From positions 1 to 64,000 of the forward strand of contig NZ_JBHTCT010000007.1 in NCBI RefSeq assembly GCF_042665595.1: a DNA stretch of 64,000 bases, read 5' to 3'. Shown in pieces: positions 8,316 through 16,714 of this stretch. This DNA comes from Bhargavaea changchunensis. Lineage in GTDB: Bacteria > Bacillota > Bacilli > Bacillales_A > Planococcaceae. Below the pieces are notes generated by a model. That model saw only the letters and a program-made list of their open reading frames with translations. It did no database searches and had not been told where the DNA came from. The position numbers were made by a program, and so were the translations under genes. Each line of letters starts with the position of its first letter. Positions within the stretch are counted from its first letter, which is position 1.

Positions 8316-9566
8316 TTATCCAAGAAACGCCCCGATCGCATCGACCAGGCTGTAGATACCGAGTCCCGCGCAGATGATCACGACAACCCCGCCGATGATG
8401 TTCTGAGTGAGGTTGTTGGCGTAGCCGCCGAGGCGCTTTTTGTTGTTGACGATGACGAGCAAAAGGAACGCGATGAATGGCAGCAAAATCCCGTTGATCG
8501 CCTGAGCGAAGATGATGACCGAGACGACTTCAAAGCCGGTCAGTGTGGAGAAGATGCCGAAGACCGTAATGCCGGCAAATACCGCTTTAAATCGTTTGTC
8601 TTTCATGCCGTTTTTCCAGCCGAGGAGGCCGGAGATGGTGTAGGCGGCGCCGAGCGGACCCGCGAGCGCGGAGGACAAACCTGCCGCGAAGAATCCGATT
8701 CCGATGAAGGCGGATGACCAGCTGCCGAGCACGGGCTCGAGCTGGATGGACAGGTCGCCGACGCTTTCAACAGTCATGCCTTTCATCACCGTCGCGGAGG
8801 TAATCAGGATGGCCGCGGTGATCAGCCCGCCGATCAGGATCGAGATCATGCTGTCCCTGCGCGATTCTTTCAGATCGTCCGGGCTTTTCCATCGTTCGTT
8901 CACCGTTGCGGCGTGGAGGAACAGGTTATACGGCACGACCGTCGTCCCGATCAATGCGATGACCGTGATGATCGAGCCCAACGGAATCGATGGCAGGAAG
9001 GCCCCCTGGAACACCTCGCCGATGTTGGGCCTGACCACGATCATCGTCGTGATGAACGTGATGCCCATGACAAGCACGAGCCCGATCATGAACTTCTCAA
9101 CAATCTTGTAGGACCCTTTCAGTGCCAGGAACAAAATGATGATGCCGAGCACGGGGCCGATTACTTTCTGCGGCAGCCCGGTAAGGATCGACAGGCCGGT
9201 GGAGCCGCCCATCAGGTCGCCCGTGATGTAGGCGGTGCTCCCGACGGTGATGGCCACGATGACGAGCGTCATCGTCCCGTATTTGATGATCGGATTGGAA
9301 AACTGCTCGGCGATGGCCTCCCCTAGGCCCTTTTGCGTAATGATGCCGAGCCGTGCGCTCATTTCCTGCAGGATGATCGTCGCGAGAATCGAGAACACGA
9401 CCGCCCAGAGAAGGGCATATCCGAACGAAGCCCCGGCCCGTGTCGCCGTCGTGACCGTACCCGGTCCGATAAAGCTTGCGACGATGACCATTCCCGGACC
9501 GATGGATTTAAGCCGCTCCACCAGTCCCCTTCTGGGAGCCTCCGATTTGCTTACGGTTGTTTCCAT
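8316..9566 (-). CDS. Nramp-superfamily transporter with altered metal motifs
   Basis: 416 residues, about 11 membrane segments, clear Nramp fold. In canonical Mn2+/Fe2+ Nramp proteins, segment 1 has DPGN and segment 6 has MPH. Here the matching positions read FIGPGTVTT and GTTVVPYNLFLHA, so the Asp, Asn, Met and His that contact the metal are replaced. It belongs to a divergent Nramp-related branch; Mg2+ or an organic substrate is possible. It is the last gene of an operon with a ureohydrolase and a DauR-like regulator, so transport of that enzyme's substrate or product is plausible (inference). AGGGGTGGAAGG precedes the ATG. Confidence 0.8.
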   Translation of the reverse strand: METTVSKSEAPRRGLVERLKSIGPGMVIVASFIGPGTVTTATRAGASFGYALLWAVVFSILATIILQEMSARLGIITQKGLGEAIAEQFSNPIIKYGTMTLVIVAITVGSTAYITGDLMGGSTGLSILTGLPQKVIGPVLGIIILFLALKGSYKIVEKFMIGLVLVMGITFITTMIVVRPNIGEVFQGAFLPSIPLGSIITVIALIGTTVVPYNLFLHAATVNERWKSPDDLKESRRDSMISILIGGLITAAILITSATVMKGMTVESVGDLSIQLEPVLGSWSSAFIGIGFFAAGLSSALAGPLGAAYTISGLLGWKNGMKDKRFKAVFAGITVFGIFSTLTGFEVVSVIIFAQAINGILLPFIAFLLLVIVNNKKRLGGYANNLTQNIIGGVVVIICAGLGIYSLVDAIGAFLG

Positions 9567-9640
9567 CCTTCCACCCCTTTTGATAGTTTCCCCCTAAAGC
9601 GTTTTCAACTTTGCCGAAGGCGGTGCGGCCTTTGGGGCCG

Positions 9641-10282
9641 TCACCGGGTTTCGTCCAGATAGTTGTAGACCGACTGTTTCGTGACGCCGAGCACCGCGCC
9701 GATGCGTTCGGCGGCCCCCTGGATCAGGAACACGCCGTTTTCCTCGAGCTTTTTCACGAACCGAACCTTTTCGCTTTTCTTCATCTTTTCGATCGGGACG
9801 CCGACTTCACTCAGGGCATCATCGATCAGCTTCTCGAACACCTCTCCGACTGTCTGAGCGTAGGACTCTTTAGGAGGGGCGAATTGATCTTTCATCCCGG
9901 CGGTGAACTCGCTGATAACGGAATCCATCTCCGCGAATGCCGAGATGTCGAAGTTGATGCCCATGAGGCCGATGACCTTGCCCCGGCTGTCGCGGATAAA
10001 CGATGTGGACGTCCGGATGAACTTCCCGTCCTCGGTCCGGGTGACCTGCCCGAGCATGTCTTCGATCTCGTCCCCGTGGTTCTTGAGTTCCTTCAGGATC
10101 ACCTCGGTCGTCGGCGCGCCGATCTTCCGGCCCGTGACGTTCCCGGTGATATAGATGAGGGAAGACTCGAGGTCGCTCAGATTATGGATCACTACTTCGC
10201 AGCGGCTGCCGAACGTCGCTGCGATCATGTCGGCGATCGGGATGTAGCGGTTGAATATGTCCTGATGTTCCTTGGCTGTCAT
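9641..10282 (-). CDS. YheO/DauR-like PAS-HTH transcriptional regulator
   Basis: 213 residues. The N-terminal YheO-type PAS-like domain (about 10-120; VVIHNLSDLESSLIYITGN, then SFIRDSRGKVIGLMGINFD) is followed by a C-terminal helix-turn-helix (about 165-213; GAAERIGAVLGVTKQSVYNYLDE). Relatives include DauR, which represses D-arginine catabolism. The gene lies 21 bases after the ureohydrolase and 74 bases before the Nramp-like transporter, on the same strand, so it is likely the local regulator of a guanidino- or amidino-compound pathway. The perfect inverted repeat upstream of the operon is a candidate operator. Confidence 0.85.
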   Translation of the reverse strand: MTAKEHQDIFNRYIPIADMIAATFGSRCEVVIHNLSDLESSLIYITGNVTGRKIGAPTTEVILKELKNHGDEIEDMLGQVTRTEDGKFIRTSTSFIRDSRGKVIGLMGINFDISAFAEMDSVISEFTAGMKDQFAPPKESYAQTVGEVFEKLIDDALSEVGVPIEKMKKSEKVRFVKKLEENGVFLIQGAAERIGAVLGVTKQSVYNYLDETR

Positions 10283-10303
10283 GATTTCACCTGTTCTGTT
10301 TTA

Positions 10304-11278
10304 TTAGCTTCTGGAGCTGACCGTCTCCTGGCTGCTGCTTTCCTGCTTTTTTTGCTGATGCAGCGCATGGCCCGCGAGTGCATACAGCACGACTGTCGAT
10401 ACGAAGTGCGCGGAGTTCTGGTTGGCGTCCTGCTGCGGGTACACTTCGACGAAGTCCATGCCGATGATGCCTTTTTTCGTGAACTCGTGGACGAGCGTGA
10501 CGAGTTCATAAGAAGTGATGCCGTTGCCGTCGACCGGTCCGCCCGGGTTGAAGGCGAAGTCGAGCACATCACTGCAGATGCTCAGGTACACGCAGTCGAC
10601 GTCCTTGCTTGCCATCTCGTAGATTTCATCTGCGAGTTCCTTCAGGTCGCGGCCCCGGATATCGTTGACCGTCAGCGTGACCGCACCGGCATCACGCGCG
10701 ATCTTCCCGCTGTCCGGCTTGTTGCGCGGTCCGTGGATGCCGGTGTGGATCAGGCTTTCATTGCGCACGCCGTCGAGTTCATACAGTCGCGCGAACGGCG
10801 TGGAGCGGGCGTACTTGTCACCCTGATAATGCGGCATGTTGTCATAGTGTGCATCCAGGTGGATGATCCCGACCTTCTTGCCTGTCGTCTCAGTGAGCGA
10901 CTTGATGATCGGGTACGTGATCCCGTGGTCGCCGCCGAGCCCGATCAGGAACTTGCCGCTTTTCCAGAGTTCTGAGGTGAAACCGGAAATCCGGTCCATC
11001 GTCTCCTCTACATCCGCCGGCACGACATCGATGTCCCCGGCGTCCCCCAGACGGATATGCTCAAACACATCGATATGGTCAAGTTCCGGAAGATAGCCGC
11101 TGTAGCGTCCCGACGCCAGACGAATCACCTTCGGCCCCAGCTCGCAGCCCGTGTAATCCCCCCACGTCACCGCACCTTCCCAAGGCACCCCGTAGACAAC
11201 CGCGTCGATATCCGTGGTGTCCTTCGACTTGGAAATGTTCTTCGCATCGAGGAAACATGGTGTATTGCCGTATAGCAT
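10304..11278 (-). CDS. arginase/agmatinase-family hydrolase, altered metal site
   Basis: 324 residues using the ATG with AAAGGATG five bases upstream; a longer frame to 11347 lacks an RBS. Ureohydrolase motifs are present: GLGGDHGITYP (His ligand), HLDAHYDN (Asp, His, Asp ligands) and SICSDVLDF. In agmatinases and arginases the last motif is S-x-D-x-D-x-x-D-P; here the first Asp is Cys and the Pro is Phe. Family members hydrolyse guanidino or related compounds at a binuclear Mn2+ centre. The substitution suggests an altered metal centre or substrate. First gene of the operon with the YheO-like regulator and Nramp-like transporter. Confidence 0.82.
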   Translation of the reverse strand: MLYGNTPCFLDAKNISKSKDTTDIDAVVYGVPWEGAVTWGDYTGCELGPKVIRLASGRYSGYLPELDHIDVFEHIRLGDAGDIDVVPADVEETMDRISGFTSELWKSGKFLIGLGGDHGITYPIIKSLTETTGKKVGIIHLDAHYDNMPHYQGDKYARSTPFARLYELDGVRNESLIHTGIHGPRNKPDSGKIARDAGAVTLTVNDIRGRDLKELADEIYEMASKDVDCVYLSICSDVLDFAFNPGGPVDGNGITSYELVTLVHEFTKKGIIGMDFVEVYPQQDANQNSAHFVSTVVLYALAGHALHQQKKQESSSQETVSSRS

Positions 11279-11318
11279 GAAATCATCCTTTCTTGAGAGA
11301 TTGGAAGTTATTAGTGCA

Positions 11319-11371
11319 ATAGTACGTAGGTTTTTAGCATTAGTCAAATAATCTTTTACTTTTTGTAAAAG
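11319..11371 (-). promoter_or_regulatory. promoter and candidate operator of ureohydrolase operon
   Basis: On the minus strand, TTGACT (11342-11347) and TACTAT (11319-11324) are separated by 17 bases, a good sigma-A promoter about 40 bases before the start codon. Just upstream is a perfect inverted repeat, CTTTTAC-TTTTT-GTAAAAG (11353-11371), not followed by a termination context, hence a candidate site for the operon's YheO-like regulator. Confidence 0.6.
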
Positions 11372-11409
11372 TTATGTATTAGGGGCCTTCGGTATGAGGG
11401 CATACAGGC

Positions 11410-11508
11410 GAGTCCCCACCTCACCCCCTCTGAGTCCCCACCTATAGGGGGCTGAATCACTACCTCCACCCCGTTGAATCACTACGAATAGGGAGCAAAT
11501 CCCCACCT
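11410..11508. repeat. family-A 22-bp iterated-word array, copy 3 (5 units)
   Basis: Units start at 11410, 11432, 11454, 11476 and about 11498. The words are GAGTCCCCACC (twice), GAATCACTACC, GAATCACTACG and AAATCCCCACC, with exact 22-base spacing. The array fills most of the gap between the ureohydrolase promoter and the acetyltransferase remnant. Confidence 0.72.
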
Positions 11509-11522
11509 CCACCCAAAACAAA

Positions 11523-11556
11523 TCGGGTCCGGAAATGCTGCTTCCGGACCCGTTCC
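11523..11556 (-). terminator. terminator of acetyltransferase remnant
   Basis: Strong hairpin CGGGTCCGGAA / TTCCGGACCCG with a short loop, three bases past the stop codon of the truncated acetyltransferase frame. Confidence 0.7.
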
Positions 11557-11558
11557 CT

Positions 11559-12005
11559 TTATTGACCGTATTTCTCCAAAAATCGCTCCAAGTCATTGAG
11601 TTCCTCAAAGCGCTCTTCGATCACTTCTCTCGGCCAGTCCCACCAGGCGATCCGCTGGAGCTTGTCCGCGATCTCCTTCGGGAAACGGTCCTTGATCTTT
11701 TTCGCCGGAACCCCGCCGACGATCGTATACGGCGCCACATCCTTCGTCACCACCGCTCCTGATGCAATCACCGCTCCGTCCCCGATCGTGACGTCCTTCA
11801 TGATGATTGCACCGTGGCCGATCCAGACATCATGGCCGATCTTCACCCGGTGGGAACGCCGCCAATCAAAAATCTCCTCGTCATCCGTATCTGCAAAAAC
11901 GTACGAACGGCGCCGGTACGTCATATGATGCTGGGTGACCCGCTCCACCGGATGATTTACGGGGTTAATGCACACCTGCGCCGCCACAGAGCAGTACTTG
12001 CCGAC
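11559..12005 (-). pseudogene. hexapeptide-repeat acetyltransferase, 5'-truncated
   Basis: The C-terminal 140-odd residues of a left-handed beta-helix acetyltransferase of the CatB/antibiotic-acetyltransferase type. Conserved stretches are INPVNHPVERVTQHHMTYRR, VKIGHDVWIGHGAIIMKDV and GAVVTKDVAPYTIVGGVPAK. Upstream the frame reads TIVGKYCSVAAQV, but within the next few bases similarity stops and the sequence becomes the 3' end of an immunity gene on the opposite strand. The N-terminal substrate-binding part and start codon are therefore missing. A GTG at 11985-11987 could allow a short product, but loss of the N-terminus makes activity unlikely. Confidence 0.8.
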
Positions 12006-12090
12006 AATCGTAAAGATCCTCGGACTGGATGACAGCAGCCTAAAAGACGTCCCCTACTACCCGTATGACATGGTTCACTATAAAGGCTAA
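12006..12090 (+). pseudogene. PoNi immunity gene 3' remnant (left)
   Basis: The frame reads IVKILGLDDSSLKDVPYYPY then DMVHYKG and stop, matching the last 27 or so residues of the seven intact immunity genes that follow. It starts abruptly at the junction with the truncated acetyltransferase and is followed by the same type of terminator as the first full gene. It marks an old immunity gene deleted or recombined at the array's left edge. Confidence 0.85.
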
Positions 12091-12127
12091 AAGAAAAGCG
12101 TCCGCGATGGGCGCTTTTCTTTTTCAA
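12091..12127 (+). terminator. terminator after left PoNi remnant
   Basis: AGAAAAGCG / CGCTTTTCT hairpin with T-run. Near-identical structures follow the first full PoNi gene (12957-12993) and the right remnant (18413-18452), showing that gene end and terminator were duplicated together. Confidence 0.75.
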
Positions 12128-12221
12128 GTCCTTCCTCTAAAAGACCCTGCCACCGCTCACTTCTCAGACAGCACTGATACCCTTAACTCCAATGGTATTG
12201 CAAGCTAATTGAAGGGAATCG

Positions 12222-12956
12222 ATGCTGATGAGAGACCACCTCAAAGACGAGGATTATTTCAAGGATTATATCGAACAACATCATTCCGCAATTGTGGAGT
12301 TTGAGGACTTGGCGGAGCAGCTGATCAATGAGCGTGGCGCTGACGATAGAGGTGTCTACAGTGCATACATTTCGTTGAGTGGATACTATTTCAACAAAGC
12401 GATTTCTTTGTATTCTGCCGGGTATTCGATGGATGAAATTAAAGATATTCTCCCACCGCTAATCGATTCCATGGAGAAAACCTGGGATCCCGGCGTCATT
12501 AAGGATTATGACTATTACCTGGAAACGGTCTGGCTACTGGCCATCGGAATCATGTTAGAAATTGAAGATTCACTGTTCGCTCGGCTGGAGAAGTTAGCCC
12601 AGGTTTATAAGGAGCAAGATGCCTTGGTTGATTTCCTTCTGAATTCCCGTCGTTCTGGATGGGAGCCTCATCACTCCACATTCTTATTTGGGTTGCCTTA
12701 CAAAAAACTTCTGCCGGTCATTCATGGCGATGTTTCTGAACAACAAACCCAGAAGCCAGAATCCTACTTGAAAAATGATTGGTATAAGGGGCATAAAAAA
12801 GCGTGGTGGTATGAGGCGCACCATGATGATGACATCATCTACCCCGGATACTGGAGCTTTGAAAGCGGTGCAATCGTAAAGATTCTCGGGCTGGATGACA
12901 GTTGCCTGAAAGACGTTCCCTACTACCCCTATGACATGGTTCACTATAAGGACTGA
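12222..12956 (+). CDS. PoNi-type immunity protein 1
   Basis: 244 residues, DUF1910 N-terminal helical part plus DUF1911 C-terminal part, the family of PoNi proteins that neutralise PoNe DNase effectors of polymorphic toxin systems. Diagnostic C-terminal motif: WWYEAHHDDDIIYPGYWSFE, then GAIVKILGLDD and YYPYDMVHY. GAAGGG precedes the first ATG; an alternative ATG at 12228 matches the paralogues' starts. It is the only array member with its own terminator, so it may be a separate transcript. No toxin gene lies beside it. Confidence 0.88.
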   Translation: MLMRDHLKDEDYFKDYIEQHHSAIVEFEDLAEQLINERGADDRGVYSAYISLSGYYFNKAISLYSAGYSMDEIKDILPPLIDSMEKTWDPGVIKDYDYYLETVWLLAIGIMLEIEDSLFARLEKLAQVYKEQDALVDFLLNSRRSGWEPHHSTFLFGLPYKKLLPVIHGDVSEQQTQKPESYLKNDWYKGHKKAWWYEAHHDDDIIYPGYWSFESGAIVKILGLDDSCLKDVPYYPYDMVHYKD

Positions 12957-12993
12957 AAAGAATGCGTCCGCAACGGGCGCTTTTCTTTTTTAT
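12957..12993 (+). terminator. terminator after PoNi 1
   Basis: GAATGCGTCCGC / GGGCGC hairpin followed by TTTTCTTTTTT, the same element found after both immunity-gene remnants. Confidence 0.7.
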
Positions 12994-13072
12994 TTCTTCT
13001 CCACTATACCTACTGGCCAAAACTCCAAATGGTAAACTGTTGGTAACGGATGTCTGGTTAAGGAGAATAGAT

Positions 13073-13807
13073 ATGATGAGAGACCGTATGAAGGATGAAG
13101 GCTATTTCAAGGATTACATCGAAAACTATCATTCCGCAATCGGTGAGTTAGAGAATCTAGTGGAACAGTTAATTTACGAGCGCGGAATAGGCGATGAAGG
13201 TGTCGATAACACCTATAACTCCCTGAGTGTTTACTCTTACAGCAAGTTGATTGCCAAGTATTCTGCCGGACGCCCGCTTCATGAAATCAAGGACGCCCTT
13301 CCAAAGCTGATCGATCTGATGGAAAGAAGCCGGCCTACAAATGCAATTGGAAACTATGACGATTACCTTGAAGTGGTCTGGCTGCTCTCTATAGGAGTCA
13401 TGCTGGAGATCGACGAGACATCGCTCTCCCGTGTGAAACAGCTGGCAATGATCTATGAGGAGGATGCTTTGGTTGATTTTCTGCTGAACCCTCGGGATTC
13501 ACGCCCCAAGTCCACCTTCTTGTTTGGCCGCCCCTACAAAAACCTTCTGCCGATCATCAGCGGTACCGACCCTGCTCAGCAGGTCCTCAGTCTAAAATCA
13601 TACTTGGAGGATGATTGGTATAAAGGCCATGGCAAGGCATGGTGGTTTGATTCCCACTTAATTGATGACATAATCTATCCCGGCTACTGGAGTTTCGAGA
13701 GCGGAGCTATTGTGAAGATCTTGGATCTGGATGATAGCAGTTTGAAGAACGTCCCCTATTACCCGTATGACATGGTGCATTTCAAGAAACGAGAGGGCCA
13801 AAGATGA
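13073..13807 (+). CDS. PoNi-type immunity protein 2
   Basis: 244 residues. The ATG at 13073 has AAGGAG seven bases upstream and aligns with the other paralogues; a longer in-frame extension to 12962 runs back through the terminator and is rejected. Same two-part architecture, with the C-terminal signature WWFDSHLIDDIIYPGYWSFE and YYPYDMVHF. Its ATGA stop/start overlap with the next gene makes it the first gene of a coupled block running to about 17428. The middle region (residues 120-180) differs most from its paralogues, as expected if each protein recognises a different toxin variant. Confidence 0.88.
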   Translation: MMRDRMKDEGYFKDYIENYHSAIGELENLVEQLIYERGIGDEGVDNTYNSLSVYSYSKLIAKYSAGRPLHEIKDALPKLIDLMERSRPTNAIGNYDDYLEVVWLLSIGVMLEIDETSLSRVKQLAMIYEEDALVDFLLNPRDSRPKSTFLFGRPYKNLLPIISGTDPAQQVLSLKSYLEDDWYKGHGKAWWFDSHLIDDIIYPGYWSFESGAIVKILDLDDSSLKNVPYYPYDMVHFKKREGQR

Positions 13808-14517
13808 GAGATACCCGCAAGAACAAATCGTATTTTGAAGGTTACTTAGAATTTTATGAAATGCAGATCAATAGGTTCAAGGATGCCATGGCAACGATCA
13901 TTTCTGAAAGAGGTACCGATGATAAAGGAGTTCAGAGCGGGTTTGTTTCACTCAACGTGTTTTATTTCAACAAGCTGATTGCCATGTACTCAGCGGGCTG
14001 CACGATTGATGAGATCAAGAAGTTTATCCCGGAAGTCATCGATAACTTGGAGAAAGCTTGGAGGCCATCGGTAATCAAGAGCTACGATTATTACATGAAG
14101 TGCGTCTGGATGCTGTCGATCGGCTACATGCTCGAGCTTGATGAGAAGCAGATGGACCGGCTTAGGCGCTTGGGAGAGACCTACCGGAATCGGGATGCGT
14201 TAATTGATTTCCTCCTGGATCGCCGGATTGAAAACAAGGAATTCTTCCTGGACGAGCCTTATCTGAAGCTTTGGGATGTGATGACAGGCAGTGATTCATC
14301 GGATCAGGTTAATCAGTTAAAGGCATACCTGGAAAACGACTGGTATGAGGGACACGAGGATGCCGGCTGGCACAATACCCACCACAAAGAAGACTTTGTT
14401 TACCGGGGCTATTGGAGCTTCGAGAGCGGCGCGATTGTGAAGATACTGGGGCTGGATGATGAGAGTCTGAAGGATGCCCTTTATTACCCGTACGACATGG
14501 TTCATTACATAGATTGA
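13804..14517 (+). CDS. PoNi-type immunity protein 3
   Basis: 237 residues. The start overlaps the stop of copy 2 (ATGA), with GAGAGGG upstream. C-terminal signature: GWHNTHHKEDFVYRGYWSFE and YYPYDMVHYID. It has HHKEDFVYRGYW where copies 1 and 2 have DDIIYPGYW, so it falls in a subgroup with copies 4 and 5 (GWHDTH...DDFVY). One substitution in the ending, KDALYYPYD instead of KDVPYYPYD. Confidence 0.87.
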   Translation: MRDTRKNKSYFEGYLEFYEMQINRFKDAMATIISERGTDDKGVQSGFVSLNVFYFNKLIAMYSAGCTIDEIKKFIPEVIDNLEKAWRPSVIKSYDYYMKCVWMLSIGYMLELDEKQMDRLRRLGETYRNRDALIDFLLDRRIENKEFFLDEPYLKLWDVMTGSDSSDQVNQLKAYLENDWYEGHEDAGWHNTHHKEDFVYRGYWSFESGAIVKILGLDDESLKDALYYPYDMVHYID

Positions 14518-14535
14518 GCTGGGAGTGCATTCGAT

Positions 14536-15252
14536 TTGATTAGAGACCACATGAAAGACGCTGATTACTTTGAAGGTTTTTTGGACTTTCACGATGCAAG
14601 AATTGAGAAATTCGAGAACGTGGCAGCCACTCTTATCGAAGAAAGAGGTGCCGAGGATAAGGGTGTTCACTCGTTATTTATTGCATTGAATGTGTTTTAT
14701 TTCAGCAAGCTGATCGCCATGTATTCAGCCGGCCGTCCTCTTGATGAAGTCAAGGACTTCCTCCCAGACGTGGTGAACAGCATGGAACGCTCCAAAGATC
14801 CATTGGTTCACGAGTCTTACGATTACTATGTTGAGACCATCTGGCTTTCCTCCATCGGAATCATGCTGGAAGTCGACCAGGGACTGTGGTCCAGAATAGA
14901 ACAGTTGCTAAGTATTTATCACGACCAGGATGCACTGGCTGAATTTCTTTTGAACAGAAATATGAAATCGAGAAAAACAAAGTTCTTTATTAATCGGCCC
15001 TATTCAAAGTTATATGGAGTCATCACTAGCACCCATCAAGATGTAAAGAAACTCGCAGATTACCTGAGACATCACTGGTACCCCGCGCACGACATCGCCG
15101 GCTGGCATGATACCCACGGGATCGATGATTTTGTCTACCATGGATACTGGAGCTTCGAGAGCGGAGCGATTGTAAAGATCTTGGGGTTGGACGACAACAG
15201 CCTGAAGGACGTCCCCTATTACCCGTATGACATGGTGCACTACAAAGGATGA
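14536..15252 (+). CDS. PoNi-type immunity protein 4
   Basis: 238 residues. The start codon is TTG at 14536 (aligned with MRDHMKD of paralogues), with GGGAG about ten bases upstream; no ATG is available at that position. C-terminal signature: GWHDTHGIDDFVYHGYWSFE, GAIVKILGLDDNSLKDVPYY. The unusual start may lower its expression relative to its neighbours. It lies 18 bases after copy 3. Confidence 0.86.
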   Translation: MIRDHMKDADYFEGFLDFHDARIEKFENVAATLIEERGAEDKGVHSLFIALNVFYFSKLIAMYSAGRPLDEVKDFLPDVVNSMERSKDPLVHESYDYYVETIWLSSIGIMLEVDQGLWSRIEQLLSIYHDQDALAEFLLNRNMKSRKTKFFINRPYSKLYGVITSTHQDVKKLADYLRHHWYPAHDIAGWHDTHGIDDFVYHGYWSFESGAIVKILGLDDNSLKDVPYYPYDMVHYKG

Positions 15253-15257
15253 GTGGT

Positions 15258-15974
15258 ATGAGAGACGGATACAAGGACACGGCCTATATTGAGGGGTTTT
15301 TGGATAATCACGATGCCAGAATCACAAAGTTCGAACGTGCCGCAGAGGCTTTAATTGCAGAAAGAGGGCCTGACGGTGAAGGCGTCTACACGCTCGTCAA
15401 CTATTTGGAAGTCCTTTATTTCAACAAGCTGATTGCGCTGTATTCGGCGGGACGCCCTTTGGATGAAATTCGCGGATTCCTCCCTGAAGTTGTCGGGATC
15501 ATGGAGAGAGCCTATACCCCTTCGGTGAACCGGAACATGGATTACTACAATGAATGCCTTTGGCTGATGTCCATTGGGATCATGCTGGACATCGAGGAAG
15601 GGCTTATGAATAGGATCAAACGGATTGCCAAAATTTATCAGGATCATGACAAGCTGATGGATTTCCTGATGAACGGTTCGGTGAGCGGAAAAAGCCATTT
15701 TCTTATGGACCGGCCTTACGCAAAATTAGCCAATGTCCTCATGGCGTCCGACAAAGATACTTCCGTCATGCACCTCGCTCAATACCTGCAAAACGACTGG
15801 TACCCGGCCCACGAAGGCACCGGCTGGCATGACACGCATGCCATTGATGATTTTGTTTACCGGGGATATTGGAGCTTTGAGAGCGGCGCAATTGTGAAGA
15901 TACTAGATCTGAATGATAGCAGCCTGAAGGACGTCCCCTATTACCCGTATGACATGGTTCACTACAGAGGATGA
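15258..15974 (+). CDS. PoNi-type immunity protein 5
   Basis: 238 residues from the ATG at 15258, which has AAAGGATGAG at good spacing and aligns with the paralogues; an ATG at 15249 overlapping the previous stop is also possible. C-terminal signature: GWHDTHAIDDFVYRGYWSFE and KILDLNDSSLKDVPYY. The N-terminal half is the usual helical DUF1910 region (VLYFNKLIALYSAGRPLDEI). Confidence 0.86.
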   Translation: MRDGYKDTAYIEGFLDNHDARITKFERAAEALIAERGPDGEGVYTLVNYLEVLYFNKLIALYSAGRPLDEIRGFLPEVVGIMERAYTPSVNRNMDYYNECLWLMSIGIMLDIEEGLMNRIKRIAKIYQDHDKLMDFLMNGSVSGKSHFLMDRPYAKLANVLMASDKDTSVMHLAQYLQNDWYPAHEGTGWHDTHAIDDFVYRGYWSFESGAIVKILDLNDSSLKDVPYYPYDMVHYRG

Positions 15975-15979
15975 ATGAG

Positions 15980-16711
15980 ATGAGAGACCACTTGAAAGAC
16001 GAAGCCTTTTTCAAGGAAAAACTGGCATTCGAAGACGACTCTATCCGAGAATTCGAGGAGTTGGTGGAGAAAGTCGTTCGCGAGCGTGGCGAGGACGACC
16101 CCGGGGTCCAGAGCGGCTATATATCCCTCAGCGGCTTTTATTTCAATAAACTGCTCTCAATGTATTCGGCAGGTGCTCCGCTGGAGGAGATTCAGGATAC
16201 CCTTCCGCCTACTATCCACCTCATGGAGAAAACTTGGAAACCTCACGCCATCGAAAGCTACGACTATTACCTGGAAACTGTCTCGCTGTTGTCCATTTGC
16301 ATCATGCTGGAGATCGAAGAACCGTTATTCTCCAAAGTGAAACGGCTGGCCGAGACCTACGCCGGCCGGGATGCCCTGATTGAATTCCTTTTGAACACAC
16401 GAAAGCCCCGGCAGACTTCATCCTTATTTGGACAACCGCTCCGGCAGCTCCACCCGATCATTGATGGAGATCGCCCTGACCTGCAGGTCACCCAACTGAA
16501 ATCCTATTTGGAGAACGAATGGTACAAGGACCATCAGTATGCCTGGTGGTATGACTCCCACCTTGACGACGACCTCATTTACCCCGGTTACTGGAGCTTT
16601 GAAAGTGGGGCGATCATCAAAATCCTTGGTTTGGATGACCAGATTCTCAGGGATGTCCCCTATTACCCATATGATATGGTCCATCCCCGAGACACCGGCC
16701 AGGAGGGATGA
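15980..16711 (+). CDS. PoNi-type immunity protein 6
   Basis: 243 residues from the ATG at 15980 (GAGGATGA upstream; the ATG at 15971 overlaps the previous stop). It returns to the copy-1/2 subtype: WWYDSHLDDDLIYPGYWSFE, then GAIIKILGLDD and YYPYDMVHP. The alternation of WWYxSH and GWHDTH subtypes along the array argues for several duplication or recombination events rather than one simple expansion. Confidence 0.86.
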   Translation: MRDHLKDEAFFKEKLAFEDDSIREFEELVEKVVRERGEDDPGVQSGYISLSGFYFNKLLSMYSAGAPLEEIQDTLPPTIHLMEKTWKPHAIESYDYYLETVSLLSICIMLEIEEPLFSKVKRLAETYAGRDALIEFLLNTRKPRQTSSLFGQPLRQLHPIIDGDRPDLQVTQLKSYLENEWYKDHQYAWWYDSHLDDDLIYPGYWSFESGAIIKILGLDDQILRDVPYYPYDMVHPRDTGQEG

Positions 16712-16714
16712 AGA

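Noticed and set aside
9611..10975. 454-codon open frame on the + strand
   Set aside because: Antisense shadow of the ureohydrolase and regulator genes; no family motifs or RBS, and an arginine/aspartate-rich composition typical of reversed GC-rich codons.
12962..13072. N-terminal extension of immunity protein 2
   Set aside because: The extension reads through the preceding terminator and lacks an RBS; the ATG at 13073 aligns with all paralogues.
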